Below are positions 36,178-46,662 of a DNA stretch of 47,461 bases, piece after piece. Numbering within the stretch: position 1 is the stretch's first letter; the number at the start of each line of letters is the position of its first letter. Origin of the DNA: Podaxis mareebaensis (taxonomy: Eukaryota > Basidiomycota > Agaricomycetes > Agaricales > Agaricaceae); assembly GCA_018524725.1 (NCBI GenBank), contig JAEUWP010000206.1, forward strand, positions 1 to 47,461, given 5' to 3'. Below the pieces are notes generated by a model. The model was not told where the DNA came from. It saw only the letters and a list, made by a program, of their open reading frames with translations, and ran no database searches. The position numbers and the translations under genes are program-made.

Positions 36178-37396
36178 TGTATAGTGATGGAGGAGAGTTT
36201 GTCAAAGGTGTGAGTGGGGGGAATCTAGGGTTCTATTAATGGAGATAGGCAGGTGATGCATGATGACATGATCAGTCAGCCATCTGTCTTTTTCTGGACA
36301 TCTTTTCCCAAAATTAGAGTGACCATTGGTTCACACAGAGATTTGTAAAGCATTGCGCATGACAATAATGTACTATCAGTTCCACAAGCACAGATGAGCG
36401 CTCACCTAACCCTAGCTGATGCATTATCTATATCAAACAGTAAAAATGGGAAGGTAATTGAGCTAGGTTGCCGGGTTTCAATAACTGGATGGGGCACCTT
36501 CTGCACCATCAGGTACACAACATCCAGCATAAGGCACAAGGACAGGGGCATTTGCCGAAATATTATAGCGGCTGCTGCCTCCTGGAAACTGCCTGAAGCC
36601 CGAGGACTGTACTTGCAATCAGCAATCACAAGGAAAATATATACCCTCACTCTGCATGAAATGTCATGCACAAATCAGTTGCACTCCCAAAAATTAAGCG
36701 AAAGCCAGATCAATTCCACAAGCAACAAACTACAAGTACAACAAAATACAAAATAAAATAAGTATCCATCAGACAGACGCTCCTCTCGCAGGCAAGCCCC
36801 ACCCAGAACTAAGAAGGTCTGGATCCGGATCGAGCCTAAACGTCCTCGAGACTCCACATAGGGCGGGAGCCACAGTTCTCGGTTATAACGAGAGAGCGCG
36901 TAATGTCATCGGTTGGATATGAAGGATGCGGCATTTGTAAAAATGCGAGACTCGGTCAGTTTCTGTAAACAGATCCTGTTCGAGTATGTTCTAAGGAAAC
37001 AAGGACGTGTGGTGTGAGGTTTATATGTTATTTGTGCGTGGTCCGTGCGCGGGGGTTGGGTAAGCGAAAATTTTGTAAATTTGTGGCTTGATTGGTCGCT
37101 TGATGGGTCAATGATCAGTGTTATGATTGGCGGAGCACGCGTCAGGATCGGGATTTCGGAGGCCGGGTAGATAGGCCGATAAAGAGATGTGTCTGGCTGA
37201 GATGGGGGCGATAAACTAAACGTTGTGCCCATAATACAATGTAACAGAGCAAGACACTATGTTAGAAAAATTCCGTGCAATATTCAGACAAACCAGAGAA
37301 GAACTCGGACCCAGGGGATACCGTCATCACCATCGTAACATTAACCGCCCACGCACACATCGAGTCCCAAATCCCTAACACTTGACAGTCCAGTAT
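36178..37396. other. Intergenic, no gene seen
   Basis: About 1.2 kb between two minus-strand genes: the promoter of glyoxalase I and the 3' flank of the Ariadne gene. The ORFs here (largest 120 codons, plus strand) show no motif and look like chance. Confidence 0.5.
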
Positions 37397-39574
37397 TCAA
37401 TACTCAGTCTTCTCAGGATCGTCAAATCCCTCAACAGGAACATTCCACTTCCACCTGCCCTCCAAGAACCCCTTTGCGGTATCTTCCAACACGATCTCAT
37501 TCCTCTTCTGTACGTATACCGTCTTGTCTGTCACCTTCTGACGTAGTGTCGGGATGTTCTCTGGCTCGATAGGGCCTTCGAGTAATTCAGATAGGTCCTC
37601 GACCGCTTTCTCCAAATCCCTTAACACACGCAATCAGTCAGTGAATCCTATTCCAACTTACCATCGAACGTACCTCTGGTTGTCCTCAAAGAGATCCTTC
37701 TCGTTGCCCTTCGCCAGGTAATAAGCCATGGCATAAGTCCATTTAAGCGTCATACGACACCGCTCAACTTCCTCCACTGCCTTCTTCATAAATTGTACCT
37801 GTGACGCAAGTTCTTTAATTTGCGGAGCGCACTTAAGCGGGGATGACTACACACCTCGATCCAGGTAAGGGAAGACGTTATTTGCATGTCTTCCATCTTC
37901 TTCTCAGTCTTGGCGTAGAGGTCCAGCGAGAGTTTAGCGGATTGCTCGTGATTAGCCCAGCGGTTGTAGTACTACGCAGGAGGGGGATGGTAAGAGTGGC
38001 GGATAAGGGTGACAGGAGGACGTACGTGTAGATAACGCTCAAGTGACGCACGACTCCGGCTCTGAGCATCGCGAGCATCCACACCGGCCTTCTCATCGTA
38101 TCGGTTACAAGAGTACCAGGCCGTACCGTGTTCACTCCAAGGACCCATACAGACCCAACAAAATTCATGTTTACACTTCTTGCACGTCATATGGCTAACA
38201 GAAGCGTCAGATTACAATTCTCAACAGAAGACGCGTCTCGACGTACTTGCATCCACCGTTTTTCTCAATCGTACTCTGACACTGACTGCATTCCTTGGTG
38301 TTACTCTTGATCCAGTTCGCAGTCTCGCTGTCATCCCGACACTTCTTCAACCACATCCTTGCCACGCTACACACCACCGGCCGATGATCAGCCTCGATGT
38401 TGCACCCGAAGCAGAACTTGTGTTCCTTCCCAGCCAAACCCCAGCCGCTCTGACTCTGGCTCTGCGTCATCTGGTCACCAATACCACGCGCGCCACACGA
38501 GACCGTCGGGACCACAGTTGTAAGACTTGACTTGTCCGCTGCAGAGGGACAAGACACAGTGTTCGTACAACCAGGATAAGGGCAGAACTTGAGCCTCTTG
38601 TTTGAGGCGACGTAGTGACGGACGATGAGTTCCTGGAAGTGTGACCAGGCCTTCCTGTTATCCTCTTCCTGTACTGGATCTGTTACTGGAACGCCAGGTG
38701 AAGGGACGAGGACTGCACGAATAAAAGGATCGGGGCACACGAGTGCGCAACCCTCTGCCATGCACTTGACCGAATGTTCTCCCTCATCCCGAATCTTGGA
38801 CACGAGGTATGCATTCCAGCAAGCCGAGCAGAAAGTATGTTCGCAATCCAGCGCAAGGGTTCGGAGATCAGGGGAGTCATCAAAACAAATGGGGCAGACG
38901 AAAGGCTCGTCAGATTTGGGTTTGAAAGACCTAGGGGTGTAATGCGAGATTGGGGGTGACGTAGTGGGTGACTTGGTCTTGGAGCCACCGAGCGCTAAGA
39001 GTCTGGAGGCACCACGTGCGGAACGGCGACTAGCGGAAGAGCTGTCAATTGATCGCGTGCGGGATTGGGGTGAAGTAGCAGTCGGCTCGGGCACGGTGAC
39101 ACCCGCGGCGACAAGTAGCGACGTGGGGTTATCCATGTATTTCTCGACAAGTCGCTCTTTGTTCCATTTCATATGCCGGAGGAGCATGCTGGCGACGCTT
39201 TCCTGTGTGGCGCACGTAGCATCGCAAGCACGGAGAGGATGAATAGCAGAATACGACTTACATCAACCCCGCAAACGCTGCAAATATAATCCACGTCTTC
39301 TTTTATGAGCCTCTCCACAGCACTCTGACTCAGGGACTCATAGTCGACCTCGTACGCCTTGCGCTTGCCTTTGGGCACGACCTTGAAGTCGTCCCCTCCA
39401 TAGACATCCATATCCATATCATCCTCGGAGTGCCCGGATACTGGTGGGCGGGGTAAGGCCGCGAAGAAGGCAAGGAAGGGTAGGAGACTCACAATCATCC
39501 TGGGTGCCGTCTAGCATCTCCTCATCGTCGTAGTAATCGGCATCGTCGTCTGAGTAGTCGTAGTCTGAGGACAT
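37397..39574 (-). CDS. Ariadne-type RBR E3 ubiquitin-protein ligase
   Basis: Model: complement of 39493-39574, 39262-39440, 38247-39202, 38026-38194, 37855-37971, 37674-37798, 37397-37619; 616 aa, in frame. Domains: acidic Asp/Tyr/Glu-rich N-terminus ([20 protein letters not shown]), UBA-like segment ([20 protein letters not shown]), a Ser-rich insert, RING1 from about residue 190 ([20 protein letters not shown]), IBR ([13 protein letters not shown] ... EHKFCFGC), RING2 with catalytic Cys405 ([20 protein letters not shown]), and a helical Ariadne domain ([40 protein letters not shown]). RBR ligases take ubiquitin from an E2 onto the RING2 Cys, and the Ariadne domain autoinhibits until neddylated cullins bind. 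The Ser-rich linkers (before RING1 and inside the IBR region) lengthen it relative to the ~500-560 aa usual for the family. It shares a 347-bp divergent promoter with prefoldin subunit 4. Confidence 0.93.
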
Positions 39575-39921
39575 TGATGTGTACGTGAGTTGTTTGGGGT
39601 GTAGATCGATGTGGTTGAGTGTCTCTAGCGTGTTTGGTCAGACGTCGAGATCGCTCACCCGGCACCTCTTAAGCGTCCCCACCGACCCACGTGACCCTAA
39701 TGAGTGGCGATACACCTCCCCTGCTCCCCGTCTCTCTCCCGCCTCGGCCCATGACTCACGCTGTGCGCGTGTGCCGTAGTCATCACTGTCACCCCCCGTC
39801 CTGGGTCGACGCTGCGTCGTCTGCGCTGTTGGCCTGAGCTGTGAAGTCCTTTCGCAAAGGTGTCATGTGATCACGTAATCGCTTCATCGCCAATATCACT
39901 TCCTGCATCCTCACCACCAAG
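39575..39921. promoter_or_regulatory. Bidirectional promoter region (Ariadne ligase / prefoldin subunit 4)
   Basis: 347 bp separate the two divergent start codons. The stretch is GC- and pyrimidine-rich with no clear TATA box, as is common for housekeeping fungal genes. Confidence 0.5.
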
Positions 39922-40522
39922 ATGAATAACATGCGCATGGTAGGTCGCTTTTCCCTGCGGTATACTGCACGACACACACCACCATCAGCTAGAGCACAAC
40001 GAGGAGGATGACACTGCCGAGGTGACCTGGGGTGCGTTTCCAGACCATCTGTCTGTCTCGTGTCAGTCTGACCATGGTTCAGAGGACCAGCAACGAATCA
40101 ACACGTTCTCGAAGCTGAACACGCGGGTCAGGGCATTGGAAGCGAAACTTGAGGATATCAAAGTGGGTGCCTCGCACAATATGCATGTCTTTGCGCTGAG
40201 TTACCGGCACAGCAACAGAAAGAGGCTCTTGATGATCTATCAACTGAACTCGAACTTGCTGACGAGGACGAGCCCGTGCTGTAACTATTCATTCCGTAAC
40301 ATTTCCTCAGCGTCTCAAGACTCTTCCAGGTACAAAATTGGCGAGACATTCTTGCATCTGCCCCTCCCAAAAGCGCTCAAACGACTGGAGCGCGATCAGA
40401 AAGATGTAGACGAACGCTTCATAAAGGTGGCTGGGGAAGTGGAAGATATTGAAACCAAGATGAAGGAGCTAAAGGTCGTTCTGTATGCAAAGTTTGGCAA
40501 GGCCATTAATCTTGAGGAGTAG
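39922..40522 (+). CDS. GIM3: Prefoldin subunit 4
   Basis: Model: 39922-39939, 39989-40031, 40083-40162, 40213-40280, 40330-40522; 133 aa, all in frame. Subunit of the hexameric prefoldin (GimC) co-chaperone that delivers nascent actin and tubulin to the TRiC/CCT chaperonin. Two long coiled-coil helices flank a beta-hairpin: INTFSKLNTRVRALEAKLED, then LSTELELADEDEPVLYKIGE and TFLHLPLPKALKRLERDQKD, then the second helix VEDIETKMKELKVVLYAKFG and a terminal KAINLEE. Length and motifs match Pfdn4 (beta-type subunit). The first exon is only 18 nt and contains three Met codons (39922, 39931, 39937), any of which could start translation. Confidence 0.9.
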
Positions 40523-41638
40523 ACAGGTATCTTGATGTCCACTGCGCACAGTAGGAACTCACTGATGGTATGTGGAATAGGCAGGTGTATCTATCTTATG
40601 TGCATTACTGCGCAATTCCACCGTCACTAATTCACGCATGATGCATGATATATGAGTGTTCGCCGCTCACCCATCAGACCTATCAAGCAGAAGGAAGACA
40701 GACAAAACATCACTCAAGACGCGCTCTGAAGCTGTCAACTCGAACTTAATTCTTCACGCGTTGTTCGGCTACTCTCCGAGTCTCTCGTCGTCAAAAGCTT
40801 CCAATATCGCTCTCAGACCTCTATGTCCGGAAATACAAGGCGTGGCTATTAAACTTCGTGATAAAGAGATGATTGGACCTTCCATTGATGCAGGCACACA
40901 AGACTGTTTTGGCACAAAACCATCAATCCTTCTGAGCGTCGACTTTCGAACAAGTGTAAACTAGCCGCATCCCATCCGCCCCCTTATTTTTTTCGCAAAT
41001 TCTTGATCAAAACATCACCTCAACGATCCCGTGTTATACAACTTAGAACACGCAAGCCACGCCAACTGTTACAAGGCAATCGACGAGAGCTTATCCCTCA
41101 AATGTCCAGAACGTACCCAGTAGCATCCGACAGTTCTTATGACCCGAGCCAGTGACTGCCTACGTGATTTATGAATGTCTTTACGGCGCATGGGCAGTGC
41201 CTGGAAGCATACAAGAAGCTCCGGGGTCCACGGGCTATGTATACACCACACCTACAAATATCTACTCAGCGAAGGCAGCACGACATAGGCGCTCGAACGA
41301 TACCTGGTGACTCAGCCTCTCAGTAACAGTGGTCCGAGTTTGACGAGGAAGATTGCAAACATGGTTGTAGCTAACCCATGGATTCGATTGAAGGGAAAGA
41401 GTACCTGTCCAATAGTTTGCTGTGTATCTTATTAAACAATCTGTCACGTATCACATAAGGTAAGTATAATTAGTTGTACCTCATTTCTACTGTGTGCTGT
41501 ACCCGCCCTTATATCTAAATTGGGGCGTGTTTGGAACCAAATACATTTGGCACCTATCTGGGTATTGGCGCCTATATCTCCTTCTAACAGGAAGATCTTG
41601 GGCGAAACCCCACCAAAGAAACAAGAGGGACGTCCTAT
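40523..41638. other. Intergenic with first copy of a ~300-bp direct repeat
   Basis: 40523-41100 shows no gene. 41103-41404 is the left copy of the direct repeat described separately. 41405-41638 is the 5' flank of the NYN-myosin gene; no TATA box was assigned there. Confidence 0.5.
41103..41404 (+). repeat. Direct repeat R1, left of the NYN-myosin gene
   Basis: Strongly similar along its length to 45600-45904: shared blocks include CTACGTGATTTATGAATGTC, AGGCGCTCGA and GAGGAAGATTGCAAACATGG. It carries a TATA-like box (CTATGTATACACC) and ends with a candidate start-codon exon (41361-41400) followed by GT. Its exon reading frame is shifted by one base relative to R2. Confidence 0.85.
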
Positions 41639-44600
41639 ATGCAACGAGAACAACGAGAGCAGGGTGTCGCTGTGTTCTGGGATTTCGGTAAGTTCACCCG
41701 GAGTTCTGCTCACCTCTGTAATTCTGACAACTGCGGTTAACCAGAGACCGCTCGGGTCAAATCCCTAGTTTCTGGCTACCAAGTGGCCAAGGGTTTGCGA
41801 GATGTCGCCAACGCTTTTGGCCTCGTAAAGTCCATTCGGGCGTACCTGGATGTGGCGAACCAGACTCATCCCAAGTTTCCTTCCCTGCGGAGGGAACTGC
41901 ATGCATCTGGCATCACGATCGTAGATTGCCCAACCTTCTCCGGAAAAGACATCGCCGACAAAGCAATGATAGGTACGTTCATACGTTCATACGTTCATAC
42001 GTGCATCCCAGAGGTGGTGCCTAACTAGAGAAATTCACAGTGGATATGCTTACACTGGCAATGGATGAGACCTCTCCCCGCACCATTATTGTCGCCACTG
42101 GAGACCGCGATTTATCCTACGCGCTCGCTGTCTTACGACTTCGAAGATTCAAAATTGTCCTCGTTTGCCCTTCCGATGCCTATGAAAGCTTGCTCATGCA
42201 GGCCGATGACAATGTCAACTGGAACAGCCAGGTCCTCGGTCTCGACGAAAACAATGACCCATCGGGCTCCTCTTCGTCCACCTTCTCTTCCTCTTCTACT
42301 AGTACTTCCGAATCATCCGCCCTCTCGTATACCACGCCTTCCCCTCCCAATCATGGTATACACAGATCGACCGAACCCGAGGCCGGTTCCGCCAAAGCTC
42401 AAATCCCCAGATCCCCGGCCTGCGCTTCTCATCAGACCACCGGCTCAGAGAGCCGGGTCCCACGAGCTGAGAAGGGTTGGCCTAGAGAGGACCATGGAGA
42501 TGATATCAATGAAATGGAGACATTGTCCGCAGTTTCTCCTCTGAATTCTCCCCGGATAGCCACAGTCAAAGGACTTTCTAATGAAGGCCCAGTCGTTACA
42601 GTAAATGGGCTTGCCGAAGGCAATGTCTCTACACTTTCCGCAGGGTCAACTTCGGGAGCAGAGCACCAGGTGACCAACCCAAGATCAAGGACTCGCGCTG
42701 GAACACAATCTACTGCCGCTGCCACTGGTAGTGGACCGAAACGTGCTGGACTTGCCACGATCAAGATCCAAACTTGGTGGCGCGGTATTCAAGTGCGGAG
42801 GCTCGCGGAAAATATCCGGCGCGAGGAGGCTGTGAGGAGGCTGCAGACCGCCATCCGAGCGCACACTGAACGGAAGAGATTCCTCGATATCCGACGAGGT
42901 GTCACCCTGGTGCAGAGCAGTATATGGTGTCTCTCAATGCTGTAAACTTCTCCTTGACAATTGGTCATAGGGATCCGTGGTATGCAAGCCCGTCACCGTT
43001 TCGTTCACGAAAGGAAGTACCAAGCTGCAACATTACTGCAAAGCCTGTTCCGTGGAATGTAAGGATTATAACATATTTCACGTCTTGCATTAGCTCATTC
43101 TTCCATCTAGGGCCTGTCATCGTTCTTACCGATCTGACGTTCGCCATGTCATCTACCTACAATCTTGCATCCGACGCCGTTATGCTCGCCGCGAGCTGGA
43201 AGCTCTCATGGAGGAAGCTCGCACCCTCTCCAAGTACCAAGAGATTTCCTACGAATTGGAGAACAAGGCGGTCGAGCTCACACAGTCCTTGCGAAAACGG
43301 TCAGAGGAGGAAAAGCAAGCCGAGGCACAACTTGTCGAGCTCAAGCAACAGACGCAGCAATGGATTAACAGGCATGAAGAATCTGACGCCCGTCTGAAGC
43401 AAGCGCTGGCGAGATTGCAAACTGCCGAGGCAGAAGTAGCACGCAAAGAGGAGTTGCTCCAAGCCAAACTTGAGGTCAAAAAGAAGCTAGAAGAAGTCAC
43501 TACGCAGTTGGCAGAGAAGGAGGAAATCATCTTGAAGTTGACGGACGAGATTTCGCGGCAGACAACTCAGATTGAGGCTCAACGGACGGCCTCGGAGGCC
43601 TCCCCCGTTCGGACACACGAGGATAGTTCGGTCATCGCGACGCTCAAGAACGAGGTCAGCAGTTTACGCGAGCAACTCAATCGCGCGAACGCTCTCAACG
43701 CACTCACGAGGGGCTCGAGAGCTGACCAACCATCATTATCCCCAACCTTCGCTCCTACGTTGCGCATAGCAGACCCCAATGGCACCACCGCAAATGGAAA
43801 TGCAGCGGAAAACAACCGACACCAGCATAGGCACAGTTCTGCTGGAGTGTTCGGCTTGGTACCTCAAGAGAACCGCACATCAACTGACGAAATCATGATT
43901 GACGTCAGGAAGCTACAGGCTACGAATCCTCGCGCCGTTTCCGTTGCCTTTAACGGCGAGGATAACTTCATGCTTTTCCGTGGCGCCGATGGTCTTCCTG
44001 GAATTCGGGACTATGAGGATCCTGCTGAGGAGAAGATCAGACTAATGATGGATGCAAAGAAGTTGGACAAGGACATCCTGGATGGCTTGATTCGTGGATT
44101 GAAGATTCCTTTGCCAAGCTTGATGAATCCTTCAGCTGTCAAGGAAATCCTGTTCCCGGCAAACCTTATCAACATTGTGGCGAACGAGATGTGGAAATAT
44201 GGCTTAATTGCAGAGAGTGAGCGCTTCCTCGCCAATGTCATGCAGACTATCCAAGCACACGTGATGGTATGTCTAATAGCTTCAGTCAAGTCGGATCCGT
44301 TATTCATCCCGCTCTAGTCCTTCCAAGGCGAAGACGCTATCATCCCTGGGATCTTCTGGCTCTCTAATGTCCATGAGTTGCTTTCGTTCATTTGTGTTGC
44401 GGAGAGTGATATGCTCCAGGGCATCGGACCAGGCGAAGAGAACGCTGTCCGACCGTTCGACTGGGCTGATTACGAGCGCTCAGTGTCTGTTGTCAAACAC
44501 GATCTCGACAGCCTGGAATACAACATTTATCACACCTGGATGCTAGAGACGAAGAAGAAATTATCGAAGATGGTCATTCCCGCTTTAATCGAGAGCCAAT

Positions 44601-45436
44601 CGTTACCCGGCTTCACGACAAGCGACGGTGGAGGACGACTGTTCAATCGTCTCCTGGACGCGAACAGCCAGTCAGCGTACAGCATGGATGATATCCTGAA
44701 CCTACTTAACAAGGTTTGGAAGAGTCTGAAGAGTTATTATATGGAGGAGTCTGTGGTGCAGCAGGTCGTTACGGAACTACTCAAGCTGATTGGTGTTACG
44801 AGTTTCAACGACCTCCTTATGCGACAAAATTTCTCATCATGGAAGCGAGGTACGTCTAATACTCTTCCCCGTTGACATTACTGAAATGTGTACTTAGCTA
44901 TGCAAATTCAGTACAACATCACAAGGATAGAGGAATGGTGCAAGGCACACGACATGCCGGAGGGAACACTACAGTTGGAACACTTGATGCAGGCTACCAA
45001 GCTCCTGCAGCTCAAGAAGGTTTGTCCTCGCTTGCGGGAGTCTCGAAATTGAATCACTGATCTATCGTCTACTCCAGGCTACACCCGCTGACATTGAAAT
45101 TATCTATGATGTGTGTTGGATGCTGAACCCAATGCAAATCCAGAGGATGTGTACCAACTACTATGTCGCAGATTACGAGGTAAGAATTACGTCTGAGAAT
45201 TGAAACAGAAACACTGATAGTGTGAACAGAATCCGATCTCGCCAGAAATCCTTCGAGTTGTGGCATCACGAGTCCAAGCTAACGACCGTAATGATCACCT
45301 TCTACTGTCACCGGAGACAAAAGAAGTAGGACCCTACGAACTACCGCTACCTCGGGATGTCTCAGGTTTGGAGACCTACGTCCCTGCATACCTTAATGTT
45401 TCGCATCTAAGGCGCCTGGCTGCCCTTGTTTTATGA
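41639..45436 (+). CDS. NYN nuclease domain fused to class V myosin neck-tail (no motor)
   Basis: Model: 41639-41687, 41745-41972, 42041-42919, 42971-43058, 43111-44266, 44318-44849, 44898-45019, 45078-45179, 45230-45436; 1120 aa, all joins in frame, no internal stop. Residues 9-155 form a MARF1-type NYN domain with the expected acidic residues (VAVFWDFE D15, KDIADKAMIVDM D85/D88, IIVATGDRDLSYA D114/D116). A Ser/Thr-rich linker (155-330) follows. From about residue 332, IQ motifs begin inside the same exon (IKIQTWWRGIQVRR, LQTAIRAHTERKRF, VQSRIRGMQARHRF, LLQSLFRGM, LQSCIRRRYARREL). A coiled coil follows (about 448-570, SYELENKAVELTQSL), and then the globular DIL/cargo-binding tail to the end (about 690-1120; IPGIFWLSNVHELLSFI, SYYMEESVVQQVVTELLKLI, NYYVADYENPIS). 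NYN domains cleave or bind RNA; myosin V tails bind cargo adaptors. The ~780-residue motor is absent. An assembly join cannot be excluded, but the reading frame is perfect. Confidence 0.85.
41975..42006 (+). repeat. Octamer tandem repeat in intron 2 of the NYN-myosin gene
   Basis: ACGTTCAT is repeated three times, followed by a fourth imperfect unit (ACGTGCAT), immediately downstream of the donor site. A small microsatellite with no effect on the coding frame. Confidence 0.85.
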
Positions 45437-45599
45437 CAAGCTGCATAACCTCCTGTTGTATCCATTTCCCCTTATCCCTCGTATTGCACGGTCCTTTGTT
45501 TGGTTCACGAATGGAAATTGGCTAAATTCTCGTTTAGTTCTTGTCCCTACTTTTTGACTACGGCCAGTATACCTCGCATTGTTGGATTGTGTAACCTTA

Positions 45600-45904
45600 C
45601 CAGAAAGTTCGTGAACGCACCAGTAGCGTCCGGCAGTTCTTGTGGCCCGAGCCACTGCCTACGTGATTTATGAATGTCCTTACGGCGCATAGGCGGTGCC
45701 TGGAAGCACGCAAGAAGCTCCGGTGTCCACGAGCTATATATACGCCACACCCACGAATCTCTACTCAGCGAAGGCAACACGACATAGGCGCTCGAGCGAT
45801 ACCTGGTAACTCAGCCTCTCAGTAACAGCGGTCCGAGTTTGACGAGGAAGATTGCAAACATGGTCATAGCTAACCCACTCGATTCATTGAAAGAAAAAGA
45901 GTGC
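45600..45904 (+). repeat. Direct repeat R2, right of the NYN-myosin gene
   Basis: Partner of 41103-41404, same orientation. It contains a TATA-like CTATATATACGCC near 45734 and a candidate first coding exon (45860-45900: MVIANPLDSLKEK) directly followed by a GTGCGT donor-like site. No downstream exon could be recognised, so this may be the promoter and first exon of a gene whose body is lost or outside recognition. Confidence 0.85.
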
Positions 45905-46662
45905 GTACTACCCTAAGACCTGTCTAGACTATTATCGTCTATACAAAGCTTGCTGTGACCAGATGCTGTTCAAGCTCTACACGTGCATGATCAGTTGACA
46001 AAACAGAAACTTCTATGGTGCGGGACACCTAAACACCGCTACTTTTGTGCAAACGAAAAAAGAAATTCAAATTTTAATATATTTCTTAGTTCTCTGGTAA
46101 AATAGCTTCTTTTGCTTGTCTGAACAAATTGTCCAGAGGAATTTTTTTCGGTCAAGAATTGATGGAGCTCTTGTTTCGGATCCGCCTCACAATGGCCAGC
46201 CTACATGCACATGTTCCAAATATGGTAACCATTTCTAAATCTGGAACAATCTTATCTTATCCACTAATCTAATATTCTGGCAGTGTTCTCAAGAACACGT
46301 CGATGGGACTTGTACTTGCAGGAAGTGAATGCCCGAACATGTAACTGTGCATTGCATGTGGAAAGACCACCTTGGTATGCATACAGCCATGGAAAAAACA
46401 GTTCTGCCATTTCCAAATGAGTAGAGTATCAACCGAGGCAAGTGCAAGGGGCATGTTCTCTTCATCCGTACTCAGTGAGTTCTCGTGCTCACTGATGTGC
46501 CTAAACTTTCGAGCATGGGCTGCTGAATTCACTCACCAAGTCTTTTGGTGGCCCACTATGTACAGGAGGTTCTGTGAAGATTGTGGTATTCTATATGTCT
46601 GTGTGTTCATCTGATCCTTGTAGCTGAACTTTCAATGAATCACACCAAACCTGGTTGCGACG

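Noticed and set aside
36394..36756. 120-codon plus-strand ORF between glyoxalase I and the Ariadne gene
   Set aside because: No recognisable motif, low-complexity C-terminus (many Asn/Gln/Ser), and it overlaps likely promoter sequence; treated as chance.
41103..45904. Direct repeats as LTRs of a retrotransposon around the NYN-myosin gene
   Set aside because: No TG...CA ends, primer-binding site, polypurine tract, gag or pol was seen; the interior is a multi-exon cellular gene.
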